From Candidatus Pacearchaeota archaeon (lineage in GTDB: Archaea > Nanobdellota > Nanobdellia > Pacearchaeales > GW2011-AR1), in contig WAQV01000049.1 of NCBI GenBank assembly GCA_015520065.1, forward strand, positions 1 through 5,195: a stretch of 5,195 nt of DNA, written 5' to 3'. The notes under the pieces are model-generated. The model worked only from the letters and a program-made list of their open reading frames with translations. It was not told the origin of the DNA and searched no databases. Numbering within the stretch: position 1 is the first letter of the stretch; each line of letters begins with the position of its first letter. Shown one piece after another: positions 5,182-5,195 of this stretch. A program made the translations under genes and the position numbers.

Positions 5182-5195
5182 ATGGAGAAAAAGAG
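5182..5195 (+). CDS. Possible start of a rightward gene (3' end outside window)
   Basis: An ATG followed by GAG AAA AAG runs off the edge (M-E-K-K). It is supported only by the TATA box 27 bases upstream and an AAGGA at 5169-5173 eight bases before the ATG. Too short to identify. Confidence 0.35.

Overview
The window reads as archaeal chromosome, AT-rich, most likely from a small-genome DPANN-type archaeon (Woesearchaeota/Pacearchaeota-like). An archaeal-style valyl-tRNA synthetase C-terminus and ribosomal protein eL15, which bacteria lack, fix the domain. Nearly every first gene has an A/T-rich TATA-like box about 26-35 bases before its start codon and no Shine-Dalgarno site, so leaderless mRNAs are expected. 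The one clear Shine-Dalgarno site belongs to the second gene of an operon. The DPANN placement is an inference, resting on composition and on an N-terminal 'ITGNVIS' two-helix module in one hypothetical protein that I recall from such genomes.

Bases 1-3005 are core genes on the + strand: the last 442 codons of valS, then eL15, then a two-gene oxidative-stress operon, rubrerythrin followed one base later by a class I (2Fe) desulfoferrodoxin. All expected metal ligands are present in both. Superoxide reductase turns superoxide into peroxide and rubrerythrin reduces peroxide to water, so the pair is a complete oxygen-detoxification route for an anaerobe.

Bases 3006-5195 are different: short genes of unknown function alternate in strand (+,-,+,-), forming two tail-to-tail pairs whose coding ends overlap by 4 and 11 bases. 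Pair one is a 120-residue unknown facing a 267-residue protein with two membrane helices and a C-terminal segment resembling HicA-like small RNA-binding/toxin folds. Pair two is an 84-residue three-helix membrane protein facing a 129-residue protein that looks like an ADP-ribosyltransferase-fold enzyme. A 122-bp divergent promoter region between the pairs carries a 16-bp inverted repeat with a TATA-like centre. A further + gene may start at the right edge.

The most interesting part is the second half: two toxin-fold-like proteins, one apparently membrane-anchored, each locked 3'-to-3' with a small unknown gene. Whether these are functional pairs cannot be decided from this sequence alone.
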